DNA of 64,000 nucleotides from XYD12-FULL-36-8 sp041739035 (GCA_041739035.1 JBGSOQ010000062.1:68283-132282), one strand, 5' to 3'. Numbered from the stretch's first letter, positions 36,317 to 45,754 are shown. Numbers and translations are program-made. Notes: generated by a model from the sequence alone, not told the origin.

Positions 36317-38650
36317 ATGATGTCAAAAGTTGAACAATATTACCTGGCACAATCAAAAAAAGAATTAGTATACGTACCCACAGAAAAAATTCCTGTACTC
36401 CAGGTTGCAAACTTTCCTGAATTAGGAAAGATGACAGCATTAAGATTTATAGAGTGGATGCAGCAAAATCCTGGTGGAGTAGTTTCTCTGCCCACCGGCA
36501 AAACACCTGAACATTTTATCAAATGGGTTGCCTACTTTTTGAAAAATTGGGGAAAAGCAGAAGTTCTAGAGGCATTAAAAAAAGTTGATCTTGATCCCGC
36601 AATTAAACCTGATGCCAGCAGTTTACGTTTTGTTCAGATAGATGAATTTTATCCTATAGATTCTCATCAGCACAATAGTTTTTATTACTACATACAAAAA
36701 TATTATTTCAGCAATTGGGGATTGGATAATAAAAAAGCCTTGTTGATGAATATTAATGAAATTCCCAGAGCAAATAATTTATCGTTTGCAGAAATTTTTC
36801 CAGATGAAAATATCGATCTTTCATTAAGAACACGTTGGGCTTCTACAACTCAGGAAAGACATCAAAAACAAACTATAGAACTTGTCGATCAGTTTTGCAC
36901 AGATTATGAAAAGAAGATTCGCGACATGGGCGGGATTGGATTCTTCCTTGGCGGTATTGGTCCTGATGGGCACATTGGTTTTAATGTAATGGGCAGCGAT
37001 CATTACTCAACAACAAGATTAATTCAAACTAATTATGAAACACAAGCTGCCGCCGCCACAGATCTTGGCGGAATTGAAGTTGCAAAGAAAAGACTAGTAA
37101 TAACGATTGGATTGGATACCATTACTTATAATCCCGATGCAACAGCAATTATAATTGCCGCAGGTGAAGCCAAAGGAAATATTGTAAGAGATTCAATTCA
37201 AACTTCTATTTCAAATAAATATCCGGCAACAGTTTTGCAAAGATTACCAAATGCACGTTTTTATTTAACTAATGGTGCCGCTTTTAGATTAGTTGAGAGA
37301 AGATACCACGATGTAATTAATGAAGACGATATTTCTCACGCATCGATTGAGAGAGCAGTTGTTAATCTTTGTTTAGATAAAAATAAATCATTATTGGATT
37401 TAAGTATTGAAGATTATAATTCTAATAAACTTACTAAATTGATATTAGAACGGACGAATAAATCTCCTAAGCAAATTGGTGATGAGATTCATAAATCAAT
37501 TATTGAAAGATTTGAAAGAGGAATGCTGCCCGTTTCTGATCAAACAATTCTTCACACCGGGCCGCACCATGATGATATACCTCTTGGTTATTTACCATAT
37601 ATTAATCATTTAGTACGAGACTCAAGTAACAGTCATCACTTTGTAACTATGACAAGCGGATTTACTGCTGTTACTAATGCTTATATGTTGGATTTATTGA
37701 ATGATTTAAATTCATTTTTGGCTCATCCGGATTTCAGATCACGCTTTACACAGCGATACTTTGATCCTGAATTTAAAGAAGGTAAAGATCGCGATATTCA
37801 TCTTTATCTTGATGGACTAGCAGAGCACAGCCGAACTATTAGAAAAGAAGCTGTTTCGCGAAGACTGCTTAGAAACATGATTGAAATTTATGAAGAAGAC
37901 AACATCAAATATCTGGAGGATAGAGTTGATGAGTTAATTAACTATTTCAAAACTCAATATCCGGGTAAAAAAGATATTCCTCATGTCCAAAAACTTAAAG
38001 GAATGATGCGTGAATGGGAAGAGGAACTTGTCTGGGCTTTCTTCGGATTTAATACCAGCTCAGTTTCACACATGCGCCTTGGTTTTTATCAGGGTGATAT
38101 CTTTACCGAAAACCCTGAAATGGATAGAGACGTAATTCCAATTTTAAATTTATTGAAGAAAATAAAACCAACAGTTGTTACAGTTGCTCTTGATCCTGAA
38201 GGCAGCGGACCCGATACACACTACAAAGTATTGCAGGCAACTGCAGAAGCGTTAAAACTTTATGAGAAAGAGACAGGAATAAATAATATAAAAGTATGGG
38301 GATATAGAAATGTTTGGTATCGTTTCCATCCCGCTGAAGCAAATATTTTTATTCCCGTTAGTTTAAACTCAATGGCAATAATGGAAAATACTTTTCTAAA
38401 TAGTTATGGCTCACAGCGAGCCGCAAGCTTTCCAAGCTGGGAATATGATGGTCCATTTTCGCGTCTTGCTCAGCGAATTCAGGTTGAGCAGTATCAAACA
38501 ATAAGATTATGCCTGGGTAAAGATTATTTCTTAAAACATTCATACCCAAGAGTACAGGCCGCATATGGAATGGTCTATCTTAAAGAATTATCTCAGGAAG
38601 AGTTCTATGCACATTCATCTGAACTAAGAAAGTTAACAGAGAATTATTAA
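36317..38650 (+). CDS. nagB: Glucosamine-6-phosphate deaminase fused to a PIG-L-type deacetylase domain
   Basis: A 777-residue two-domain cytoplasmic protein. Residues ~20-345 are a NagB-type isomerase/deaminase: LPTGKTPEHFIKW, FVQIDEFYPI, and FFLGGIGPDGHIGFN, with the catalytic Asp and His of the family. This half turns glucosamine-6-phosphate into fructose-6-phosphate and ammonia. Residues ~405-770 resemble the PIG-L/LmbE zinc deacetylases, with the metal motif in TGPHHDDIPLG (about 414-424). A deacetylase fused to a deaminase could take GlcNAc-6-phosphate, the product of the divergent murQ, straight to fructose-6-phosphate. That is inference, and such fusions are known in Bacteroidota under the NagB name. 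A second ATG lies three bases later. Confidence 0.87.
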   Translation: MMSKVEQYYLAQSKKELVYVPTEKIPVLQVANFPELGKMTALRFIEWMQQNPGGVVSLPTGKTPEHFIKWVAYFLKNWGKAEVLEALKKVDLDPAIKPDASSLRFVQIDEFYPIDSHQHNSFYYYIQKYYFSNWGLDNKKALLMNINEIPRANNLSFAEIFPDENIDLSLRTRWASTTQERHQKQTIELVDQFCTDYEKKIRDMGGIGFFLGGIGPDGHIGFNVMGSDHYSTTRLIQTNYETQAAAATDLGGIEVAKKRLVITIGLDTITYNPDATAIIIAAGEAKGNIVRDSIQTSISNKYPATVLQRLPNARFYLTNGAAFRLVERRYHDVINEDDISHASIERAVVNLCLDKNKSLLDLSIEDYNSNKLTKLILERTNKSPKQIGDEIHKSIIERFERGMLPVSDQTILHTGPHHDDIPLGYLPYINHLVRDSSNSHHFVTMTSGFTAVTNAYMLDLLNDLNSFLAHPDFRSRFTQRYFDPEFKEGKDRDIHLYLDGLAEHSRTIRKEAVSRRLLRNMIEIYEEDNIKYLEDRVDELINYFKTQYPGKKDIPHVQKLKGMMREWEEELVWAFFGFNTSSVSHMRLGFYQGDIFTENPEMDRDVIPILNLLKKIKPTVVTVALDPEGSGPDTHYKVLQATAEALKLYEKETGINNIKVWGYRNVWYRFHPAEANIFIPVSLNSMAIMENTFLNSYGSQRAASFPSWEYDGPFSRLAQRIQVEQYQTIRLCLGKDYFLKHSYPRVQAAYGMVYLKELSQEEFYAHSSELRKLTENY

Positions 38651-38665
38651 AAAGCCCCTCTCCAT

Positions 38666-38684
38666 CTCTCCCCTAAGGGGAGAG
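38666..38684. repeat. CTCTCCCC/GGGGAGAG hairpin after nagB
   Basis: An eight-base perfect stem around TAA, 16 bp after the NagB-fusion stop. It is of the same type as the CCCC-rich palindromes at 26827 and 59948 and might act as a weak terminator. It lacks a clear T-run. Confidence 0.45.
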
Positions 38685-38698
38685 CGAAAATAAATTGG

Positions 38699-38719
38699 TA
38701 GCACAGACTTTAGTCTGTG
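38699..38719. repeat. GTAG-plus-palindrome repeat, copy 1
   Basis: GTAG (38699-38702) runs directly into an 18-base palindrome, CACAGACT-TT-AGTCTGTG. A second identical copy lies at 38829-38849 and a related, shorter palindrome (AACAGACT-AA-AGTCTGTT) at about 38875-38892. The same build with different bases occurs inside the GH9 gene at 13061-13081. Confidence 0.65.
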
Positions 38720-38739
38720 TTGCATAACAAAATGATTCA

Positions 38740-38815
38740 GTCATTTCGACCAAAGGGAGAAATCTGTGTATATTATTTAAACAGATTTCTCACTCGAAGA
38801 CTCGTTCGAAATGAC
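38740..38815. repeat. GTCATTTCGA...TCGAAATGAC inverted-repeat element
   Basis: A 76-bp element with perfect 10-base outer arms (GTCATTTCGA and TCGAAATGAC) and an inner perfect stem AGAAATCTGT / ACAGATTTCT. It lies between the two copies of the GTAG-type palindrome in the nagB-epimerase gap. It is the same type as the degenerate copy at 63644-63830. Confidence 0.7.
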
Positions 38816-38828
38816 AATTGGATTTACG

Positions 38829-38892
38829 TAGCACAGACTTTAGTCTGTGACGATTATACATAGCACAATATTTTAACAGACTAAAGTCTGTT
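38829..38892. repeat. GTAG-plus-palindrome repeat, copies 2 and 3
   Basis: Copy 2, GTAGCACAGACTTTAGTCTG and its last base (38829-38849), is identical in its palindrome to copy 1. Copy 3 (about 38875-38892) is AACAGACT-AA-AGTCTGTT in the same place relative to the next gene. Copy 3 ends just before the epimerase gene. Confidence 0.6.
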
Positions 38893-38919
38893 TTACTAAT
38901 GAAATTTTATAGGAATGAT

Positions 38920-40050
38920 ATGAAACAAAACAGAAAAGATTTTTTTAAAACCAGCGGAATTATTGCTGCGGGATCAATCGCAGCTTCCTTTCCAGGTTCT
39001 ACATTCGCATCCAGCATTATCAAAACAAAGGGCTCTAAGATGAAACTCACTTTTAAACCTTATACACTTGAGTTAATACATGTCTTTACTGTTGCAGTAA
39101 ATTCAAGAACAACCACTCCCGTTATGTTAACCGAAATTGAGTATGAAGGCATTAAAGGATTCGGCGAAGCTTCAATGCCGCCATATCTTGGTGAATCCCA
39201 GGAGACAGCCACAGCATTTTTATCTAAAGTAAATCTTGAACAGTTTAATGATCCATTTGAGATAGAAAAGATTTTAGATTATGTGGATTCTATTGCTGAG
39301 AAAAATACCGCAGCCAAAGCGTCTGTTGATATTGCATTACATGATCTAGTTGGAAAATTAATGAATCAACCATGGTACAAAATATGGGGCTACGATAAGA
39401 CAACAACTCCATATACAACTTTTACCATTGGTATTGATACACCTGAAGTTGTTAGACAAAAAGTAAAAGAAGCTGAACAGTTTAAAGTGTTAAAAGTAAA
39501 ACTCGGAAGAGATAACGATAAAGAAATGATCGAAACAATTCGATCAGTTTCAAATGTACCTTTAACTGTTGATGTTAATCAGGGCTGGAAAGACAAACAC
39601 TTTGCTCTTGATATGATTAACTGGCTCAATGAAAAAAATATTGAATTTGTTGAACAACCGATGCCAAAGGAACAAATTGATGATATTGCCTGGTTAACAC
39701 AAAATTCTCCGCTTCCAATTATCGGCGACGAATCAATTCAAAGAATTCCCGATGTAATTAAAGCGCATGGAGTTTATTCGGGTATAAACATAAAACTTAT
39801 GAAGTGCACAGGAATGCGTGAGGCGAACAAGATGTTAAGTCTTGCGCGTTCACTTGATATGAAAGTAATGATCGGCTGCATGACCGAAACAAGTTGTGCA
39901 ATTTCTGCAGCATCTCAGCTTGCACCAATGATGGATTGGGCTGATCTTGATGGAGCTTTATTAATTAAAAACGATCCGTATGAAGGTATGCAAGTTGTTG
40001 AGGGAAAAGTTACGCTTACAGATTATCCTGGCATTGGTTTAAAGAGTTAA
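38920..40050 (+). CDS. Enolase-superfamily dipeptide epimerase, exported (L-Ala-D/L-Glu epimerase-like)
   Basis: A 376-residue enzyme of the enolase superfamily. The start at 38920 is chosen because AGGA precedes it by five bases; an in-frame ATG at 38899 would add seven residues. The N-terminus MKQNRKDFFKTSGIIAAG resembles a twin-arginine signal with RK in place of RR, so periplasmic location is likely. Catalytic features: acid/base Lys in VLKVKLG, metal-binding Asp in VDVNQGW, Glu in VEQPM, Asp in GDES, and the second Lys in INIKLMKCTG. The type is that of dipeptide epimerases, which convert L-Ala-D-Glu from murein peptides to L-Ala-L-Glu. The murQ/nagB neighbours agree with this. An unrelated dipeptide substrate cannot be excluded. 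Confidence 0.85.
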   Translation: MKQNRKDFFKTSGIIAAGSIAASFPGSTFASSIIKTKGSKMKLTFKPYTLELIHVFTVAVNSRTTTPVMLTEIEYEGIKGFGEASMPPYLGESQETATAFLSKVNLEQFNDPFEIEKILDYVDSIAEKNTAAKASVDIALHDLVGKLMNQPWYKIWGYDKTTTPYTTFTIGIDTPEVVRQKVKEAEQFKVLKVKLGRDNDKEMIETIRSVSNVPLTVDVNQGWKDKHFALDMINWLNEKNIEFVEQPMPKEQIDDIAWLTQNSPLPIIGDESIQRIPDVIKAHGVYSGINIKLMKCTGMREANKMLSLARSLDMKVMIGCMTETSCAISAASQLAPMMDWADLDGALLIKNDPYEGMQVVEGKVTLTDYPGIGLKS

Positions 40051-40066
40051 GCTTTGTACAAATTTA

Positions 40067-40123
40067 CTTTGCGATCTTTGCGAGAAAGATTCTCTAAACA
40101 CATTTCACGCAAAGTCCGCAAAG
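40067..40123. repeat. CTTTGCG/CGCAAAG inverted repeat between convergent genes
   Basis: CTTTGCGATCTTTGCG (40067-40082) pairs with CGCAAAGTCCGCAAAG (40108-40123), with two mismatches in 16 bp and a 25-base loop. It occupies the gap between the epimerase and the convergent amidase-like gene and may act as a shared terminator. Confidence 0.55.
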
Positions 40124-40149
40124 GTTTCGCTAAGCTTGCAAAGATTAAA

Positions 40150-43131
40150 TCATTTAACTTCTAAATAATTTAAAACTGATTTCATTATTAATGTTCTTTG
40201 CTTCTCACCCAATATGGTTTCAAACGGAAAACCAAAAGACACAACACCATAATTATCTTTATATCCAATTGCGGAACTAAAATTATTTTCAGAATATCGC
40301 AATAGAACTTCACTCCCATTTATTTCACCCAATTCATCAGGTGCTTCAACTTTATAAATTGAATCATTAAGAGTTGTATTAAATTCAAATCTATTATTTA
40401 TAGTAAGAAAAGTATTGTTGACAGAGAAAACTTTTCCTGTTTTAACAGCGTGCCCTGTTTTTAATTTGAATTTCAGAATATCATTTGCAAAACGAATTCC
40501 ACTGCTATCTGGATTAGAATACAAATCAGTCCCAATGTAAGCTCCGCTTAAAAATAATTTACCACCCCCAAGCAAATAACTTGTAATTAAATCACGCATC
40601 AATATTGGAAAAACTTCAAAATCAATTTGATCTTTATACTTAGGAGCAGATGTTTTTTTCTCCTCACCAAAAATAAAATTAACCATCTTATATTTTGTAA
40701 GATCAACTTCACCATTCATTACCGATTCATCACTAACTGAACAAAATGAAAATCCATTTTCTTTAATTGCTTTTCCATGGATGTAACTAAAATCGAATGT
40801 ATTGCCAGCTATGATTTTAGATTCATAATCAGAATGGCTTGCACCATGACCGGGATTATCATCAGTCATCCATTTAGAATTAGGATCAAAGTTAAATTGA
40901 GTTCCTGTGAAACTCATTTCGTATTTATCAGGCACACCCTCATCCACAAAATTTGTAAAACCAGAAAATGTTGGTGAATCAAAACTTGCAGGAGCTGATA
41001 AACGATCAAATCCGTTTACAATAAGAATAGGTTCATGAGAATTTTTTATCCAGCAAACAGAAAGTACTTCTGTAGGAAAGCTTTCACCGCCATTATTAAT
41101 AGCCGTTACTTTGTAGCTGTAAATGGTGCCAGGTTTTAAATTGTTAAGTACAATTTTGTTTGATTCAACTATCTTACCGTTATCAAATCCGGCTTCACCC
41201 TCTCTTGTGTATAAAATAAATTTATCCGTATTTGCTGTTGATTCGAGTGAATCAATTTGTGCTTTCCAGCCTAGGATAGCTTCGCCAATAGAGTTTAACT
41301 CTGCTGAAAAGCTATTCGGTGGTAAAGGCTGCACAACATAATCAAATCCATATTGTGCTGATAAAAACTTAAGCATACCTTTATATATAGATCTGGAAAC
41401 ATCAAATCTAAAACGGGGATTAAGTTCAAATTTTAATTCATAAAAATTTTGATGCGACAACAACTCAAGAAGCATTGAAGGGAAATTTGGTCGGGCTGAC
41501 TCACTATAATTTGCATTCATTAATTGTCTGCGAGTCCAGGTTGAATCGTATAGATTTCTTATATCGCTTACAATCTCTGTTTGAACGATATCAGAAAGAT
41601 CTCTATTTGCTAATCTTGAAACGCCATCCGGAAAAACATTTTGCGAATCTAATCCGGGTATGCTGTAAATCATCAATGTACCAATTGCTGTATCGTTTCT
41701 TGTTATTCCAGCATCTGTATGAAATGCTAAAGAAAGATCAAATGGAATTCCCAATCCTTTTTCATGACGATTTCTATTTGGACCAAATGGAGCACCATAT
41801 AAATAATTTCCGTACTCTGCACGAGATTGATAATCATCTTTATAGTCATCTAAATTTTTATTCAGATTATAAGTTAGTGTATCAGGCATTCCGGCATACT
41901 GAAGCCAATAACGCGAACCTTCAACAAACTTTGGTCTGCCGCTGATTGTACCTTCCCTTTCAACGATCCCTATTCCCCCGCCAAATCTAACTGCATCAGC
42001 GGAAACAATTTTATTTTCATCCTTGCTCTGATTAGAAAGAACAACACCTTGTGGTTTCTTGTTTTCTTCATCAAACTTGAAGGTACCAAGATAGATCCAC
42101 GTTCCGCCGCCAATATTTTGATTTACAAGAAATTCTGTTTCGCCGCCGCTATGAATAACTTTATAATGTGCATCTACAACATTGCTATCCGAAGATGAAT
42201 AAGAAATATAAACTGCATACTCACCGGATTCGGGTATATCCGGCATCCAGCTTACAGTTGCTAAAGGATTGATCATTGATCTTGTGTATCGGCTTGTCCC
42301 TTGCTTGAATGGATTCTCACCATCTTTTATTGTTGGATTCTTTAAAGCAAAACCTTTATGCAATGAAGTTTGCCAGACAATTTTTTCAGAAACAGTTTTT
42401 TCCTGATAAGATTCTTTATTTCCAAAATCATTATCAACAACAACCTCGTTCAGTTGTATATCCCGCTCGCGTGGTATAAACACATTTGCCCCTGCATTTT
42501 CAAGCATCGGAATAAGGTATGGAATTGTAAAAGACATTGGTCCAACATCTTCAACAGTTTGGAATAGCCTTGCACGCTGCCACATCCATCGTTTTTCTTT
42601 ATTATTGTAGTACCAGCCGTGGCTGTGCCATAACAAAATATTTTTACCTGCTAATCCTTTAATTATTTTCAAATTCTTGCTGGAATTTTGAACGACAGAT
42701 ATTCTTTCTATTTTTTGTTTTGGAAGTTTTGATGAATCAATTTTTGTTTTATTGTTTTGATAAAAGTTTGGAATTAAATTTTCAATTGGATAGCCTATCG
42801 AAGTTATTTTGAATTCATAATTTTCAAATCTTGGTCCAAACGAGCCTTTAACAAATTTATAAATCAGATCCACATTCTCTTCACGCAAGGGAATTAAAGC
42901 AAAATTTCTGTTAAACGACAATGAGATAATGCTATCAGAACTATCTACACTAAAACTTTCTAATCTTGTGCTCCGGGGTAAATTAAATTCCTGATTAAAC
43001 GAATCAATATTTGCAATAAAAAAATCAGATTTAATTACGAACTCATCATTTAGCGAAATCTCCGGCACAGATGAACATTTAATAAAGATAATAGAAATCG
43101 TAAATAATAGAAGTAGTTTAAAAATTTTCAT
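40150..43131 (-). CDS. Multidomain amidase-like lipoprotein with golvesin-type insert and Fn3 domain
   Basis: A 993-residue envelope protein. The signal ends in IIFIKCSS, so it is probably a lipoprotein (Cys19). An N-acetylmuramoyl-L-alanine-amidase-like (amidase-3 fold) core appears in two parts: ILLWHSHGWYYN (about 165-178) and, far later, LAFHTDAGITRNDTAIG plus SMLLELLSHQNFYE (about 470-560). Between them lies a ~130-residue beta domain resembling golvesin-C modules (SGEYAVYISYSSSD... GGTWIYLGTFKF). A fibronectin-like domain (about 635-700) and a C-terminal alpha/beta domain (about 705-990) follow. If active, it would cut between MurNAc and the stem peptide. Its place beside murQ, the epimerase and a GHL10 gene supports peptidoglycan scavenging. 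The remote similarity makes the enzymatic call tentative. Confidence 0.72.
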   Translation of the reverse strand: MKIFKLLLLFTISIIFIKCSSVPEISLNDEFVIKSDFFIANIDSFNQEFNLPRSTRLESFSVDSSDSIISLSFNRNFALIPLREENVDLIYKFVKGSFGPRFENYEFKITSIGYPIENLIPNFYQNNKTKIDSSKLPKQKIERISVVQNSSKNLKIIKGLAGKNILLWHSHGWYYNNKEKRWMWQRARLFQTVEDVGPMSFTIPYLIPMLENAGANVFIPRERDIQLNEVVVDNDFGNKESYQEKTVSEKIVWQTSLHKGFALKNPTIKDGENPFKQGTSRYTRSMINPLATVSWMPDIPESGEYAVYISYSSSDSNVVDAHYKVIHSGGETEFLVNQNIGGGTWIYLGTFKFDEENKKPQGVVLSNQSKDENKIVSADAVRFGGGIGIVEREGTISGRPKFVEGSRYWLQYAGMPDTLTYNLNKNLDDYKDDYQSRAEYGNYLYGAPFGPNRNRHEKGLGIPFDLSLAFHTDAGITRNDTAIGTLMIYSIPGLDSQNVFPDGVSRLANRDLSDIVQTEIVSDIRNLYDSTWTRRQLMNANYSESARPNFPSMLLELLSHQNFYELKFELNPRFRFDVSRSIYKGMLKFLSAQYGFDYVVQPLPPNSFSAELNSIGEAILGWKAQIDSLESTANTDKFILYTREGEAGFDNGKIVESNKIVLNNLKPGTIYSYKVTAINNGGESFPTEVLSVCWIKNSHEPILIVNGFDRLSAPASFDSPTFSGFTNFVDEGVPDKYEMSFTGTQFNFDPNSKWMTDDNPGHGASHSDYESKIIAGNTFDFSYIHGKAIKENGFSFCSVSDESVMNGEVDLTKYKMVNFIFGEEKKTSAPKYKDQIDFEVFPILMRDLITSYLLGGGKLFLSGAYIGTDLYSNPDSSGIRFANDILKFKLKTGHAVKTGKVFSVNNTFLTINNRFEFNTTLNDSIYKVEAPDELGEINGSEVLLRYSENNFSSAIGYKDNYGVVSFGFPFETILGEKQRTLIMKSVLNYLEVK

Positions 43132-43204
43132 TTTAAATCTTTAATTCTTAATTGATAGTTTAAAATCTGCTTTAGTTAAAATAATCAAGTTCAATTGATT
43201 GAAT

Positions 43205-43240
43205 TAAAATAAAAAACCCCTTCAATTAGCGAAGGGGTTT
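43205..43240 (-). terminator. Intrinsic terminator of the GHL10 gene
   Basis: Ten-base perfect stem AAACCCCTTC - AATTAGC - GAAGGGGTTT (43214-43240). Read on the minus strand, it is followed by a T-run. It lies 12 bp after the GHL10 stop. Confidence 0.88.
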
Positions 43241-43251
43241 AAGTTAATTGA

Positions 43252-45618
43252 TCATCGAACTAAAATCATTTTCTTTGATGCTGAAAAATCATTTACACGA
43301 ATTCTATAAAAATAAATTCCGCTTGATAAATCCGTTGCATCAAATCGAAAATCATAAGTACCTGGATTCATAAATTCACTTAATACAACGGCTACTTCCT
43401 GTCCAAGTAAATTATAAATTTTTAAAGTTGTTAATCCAGCTTCAGCAATTTTAAATCTAAAGTTTGTAGATGGATTAAACGGATTAGGATAGTTTTGTTC
43501 AAGCACATATTCTGATGGCATCAAATATTCATCTTCAATACCTAAAGGATTAACTGTTTTGAATCTCCAAACATCTGACCAATTACTCGTTCCAAAAGCA
43601 TTGTTTGCTCTAACTTTCCAAAAATGAAAAGTATTAACATTCATACCAGCAACAATAATACTTGTATCAGTAATTCCCTGAGCATTAACTACAATTGTAT
43701 TTGTTGCAAAGTCAGCACTGCGTGCTAAGATTACGTCATAGGAAACAACTGCCTGGGATGGATTCCAATATAAAGTTGTATCAACAGGTATGTTACCGGT
43801 ATTGTTAAATGGATAAGAAAGAATTGGTGTTGTAGGAAAACCCGTTGTAAAACTAAATGCGTTTGAAAAACTGCTTGTACCTCCGGCATTTGTTGAATTT
43901 ACTCTCCAATAATATTGCTGTTGACCTTCTAAGCCTGTTATAACTTTAAAAGTGTCTATAAGATTTTTATCATCGAAAATAATTAATGAATCAAATGTTG
44001 GACTCATTGATATCTGTAGATTATACGATGAAGCAAGTAAAGGATAATTCCATTTTAATATAACTGTATCTTCAATGTTTACTGCACTATTTAATGGCAA
44101 TGCTAAAACAGGAACAGGCGGAGGATTGACTTGCAATACATTACTCATTCCGCTTTCATTGTAGTTTCTATCAAGCGATGTAACAACAAAATAAAATGGT
44201 CCTGTTGGTGTTGGCGGTTCGCCGGGAATACTTTCGCGTGAACCTTCTACATTTAAAATGTTTGCTGAATTTTCTAAATCAGCTGGTTGGATATTTGAAT
44301 AATCAAACCTATAAACAACGTATCGTTTTGCGCTGTCACCATCGCTCGCAGTCTGAGGGATATCCCATAACAATCCGCCCTGCCCATTTGCTAATCTTTC
44401 AAACCTCAGATTCTGCGGCGGATTAGGGGCAACAACATCTTTCCAATTCATAATTGGTAAAATTGATTGGTATCGATAAAGATCATTTCTTAAAGTATCA
44501 GTTACGCCTTTAGGATTTTCACCAAAGTTTTTTGCCCGGAAGAATACTCCACCTTGTACTTTAGGATTATTCCTGTCTAATCTAATTTGGTTTGGCATCT
44601 CACTTGGGTTAGCCCAATTTACGATTCTGTAATACGCGTGACCCGGATAAAAATGTCTTCCATTAGCTGAAACAGAATCAGCCCACCAGGGTTGCAATTT
44701 GGCATAATCCTGCCCGCCGCCAAAAGGCCAATAAAGCTGAGGAGTTAAATAATCTACCGATCTATCGTGCAACCAAGCAATTGCATCACAATAAATATCA
44801 TCATAAGCTGAAAGCCCGGTTATACCAGGAGGTACGCCGTTTTTCCAGATTCCAAATGGACTCATACCAAATTTAATCCAGGGTTTAACAGATTGTATTG
44901 TATCATTTACCTGTGCAATTAATAAATTAACATTATCCCTTCGCCAATTTGCAAGGTTTGTAAATCCTCTTGGATACGCAGCAAATGTAGCAGCATCCTG
45001 GTTTGAAATTTGATTTGGAGGATATGGATAGAAATAATCATCTGCGTGGATTCCATCTACATCATACCTGCTAACAATATCGTAAATAACAGAAGTAACA
45101 TAATCACGTACCATAGGTAAACCCGGATCTAAAAATTTAAATGTCGCAATTTGAATAACCCAATCAGGATGCTCAACTGTAACATGACCTGGATCGATAG
45201 TATAATTTCCAACACTTCTTTCAGCACGATAAGGATTAAACCATGCATGCAGTTCCATACCTCGTTTATGCGCTTCATCAATAGCAAACTCAAGCGGATC
45301 ATAATATGGAAATGGTGCTGTTCCCTGCGAACCAGTTAACCAATAAGACCAGGGATCAAAAGATGAACTATACATAGCATCGCATTCGGATCGTACCTGG
45401 AAAATAACAGTATTGATCCCATCACGCTTCAACTCATCCAGCAGGTTAATTAATTCTTGCTGCTGCTGTGCTGTGGTAAGATTGCGTGAACTTGGCCAAT
45501 CAAGATTTGTAACTGTAGCAATCCACGCTGCTCGTAATTCTCGCTTAGGCGGAATTGATTGAGAGAATAACGTTGAGGAGATAAAAATTGTCAGTAAAAG
45601 GATGGTAAAATTTTTCAT
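43252..45618 (-). CDS. GHL10 glycosyl hydrolase (DigH/YngK-like) with Fn3 domains and T9SS sorting domain
   Basis: A 788-residue exported protein. Order: signal peptide (1-19); a glycosyl-hydrolase-like 10 TIM barrel (about 22-400), recognisable by KRELRAAWIATVTNLDWPS, INTVIFQVRSECDAMY, LHAWFNPYRA and VDGIHADDYFYP; a fibronectin-like domain (about 405-500); two more Ig-like repeats with YYWRVNSTNAGGTSSFS- and FHFWKVRANNAFGTSNWS-type endings (about 505-690); and a T9SS domain (about 705-788). In E. coli, DigH of this family cuts peptide-free glycan strands of peptidoglycan. As T9SS cargo it should act outside the cell. Its location next to an amidase-like gene fits cell-wall scavenging, but other glycans are possible. 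Confidence 0.87.
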   Translation of the reverse strand: MKNFTILLLTIFISSTLFSQSIPPKRELRAAWIATVTNLDWPSSRNLTTAQQQQELINLLDELKRDGINTVIFQVRSECDAMYSSSFDPWSYWLTGSQGTAPFPYYDPLEFAIDEAHKRGMELHAWFNPYRAERSVGNYTIDPGHVTVEHPDWVIQIATFKFLDPGLPMVRDYVTSVIYDIVSRYDVDGIHADDYFYPYPPNQISNQDAATFAAYPRGFTNLANWRRDNVNLLIAQVNDTIQSVKPWIKFGMSPFGIWKNGVPPGITGLSAYDDIYCDAIAWLHDRSVDYLTPQLYWPFGGGQDYAKLQPWWADSVSANGRHFYPGHAYYRIVNWANPSEMPNQIRLDRNNPKVQGGVFFRAKNFGENPKGVTDTLRNDLYRYQSILPIMNWKDVVAPNPPQNLRFERLANGQGGLLWDIPQTASDGDSAKRYVVYRFDYSNIQPADLENSANILNVEGSRESIPGEPPTPTGPFYFVVTSLDRNYNESGMSNVLQVNPPPVPVLALPLNSAVNIEDTVILKWNYPLLASSYNLQISMSPTFDSLIIFDDKNLIDTFKVITGLEGQQQYYWRVNSTNAGGTSSFSNAFSFTTGFPTTPILSYPFNNTGNIPVDTTLYWNPSQAVVSYDVILARSADFATNTIVVNAQGITDTSIIVAGMNVNTFHFWKVRANNAFGTSNWSDVWRFKTVNPLGIEDEYLMPSEYVLEQNYPNPFNPSTNFRFKIAEAGLTTLKIYNLLGQEVAVVLSEFMNPGTYDFRFDATDLSSGIYFYRIRVNDFSASKKMILVR

Positions 45619-45696
45619 AGTATTAAGTTGTTTTATGATTAAAATCTGTTACAAAATTAACCAAGTTTTTGCTTAAGATAAACTAATTTGATAAAA

Positions 45697-45724
45697 ATAA
45701 AAAAGGCACGATTTCTCGTGCCTT
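45697..45724 (-). terminator. Intrinsic terminator at the end of cassette 2
   Basis: Nine-base stem AAGGCACGA - TTTC... wait-free loop - TCGTGCCTT (45703-45724), followed on the minus strand by a T-run. It is about 30 bp downstream of the beta-propeller gene, so transcription of the cassette probably stops here, before the GHL10 gene. Confidence 0.85.
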
Positions 45725-45754
45725 AATTGTTCATTGTACATTGTTAATTGTACA

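Noticed and set aside
41475..41945. 156-residue plus-strand frame
   Set aside because: It is antisense to the conserved amidase-like core (FHTDAG region) and has a low-complexity, shadow-like composition.
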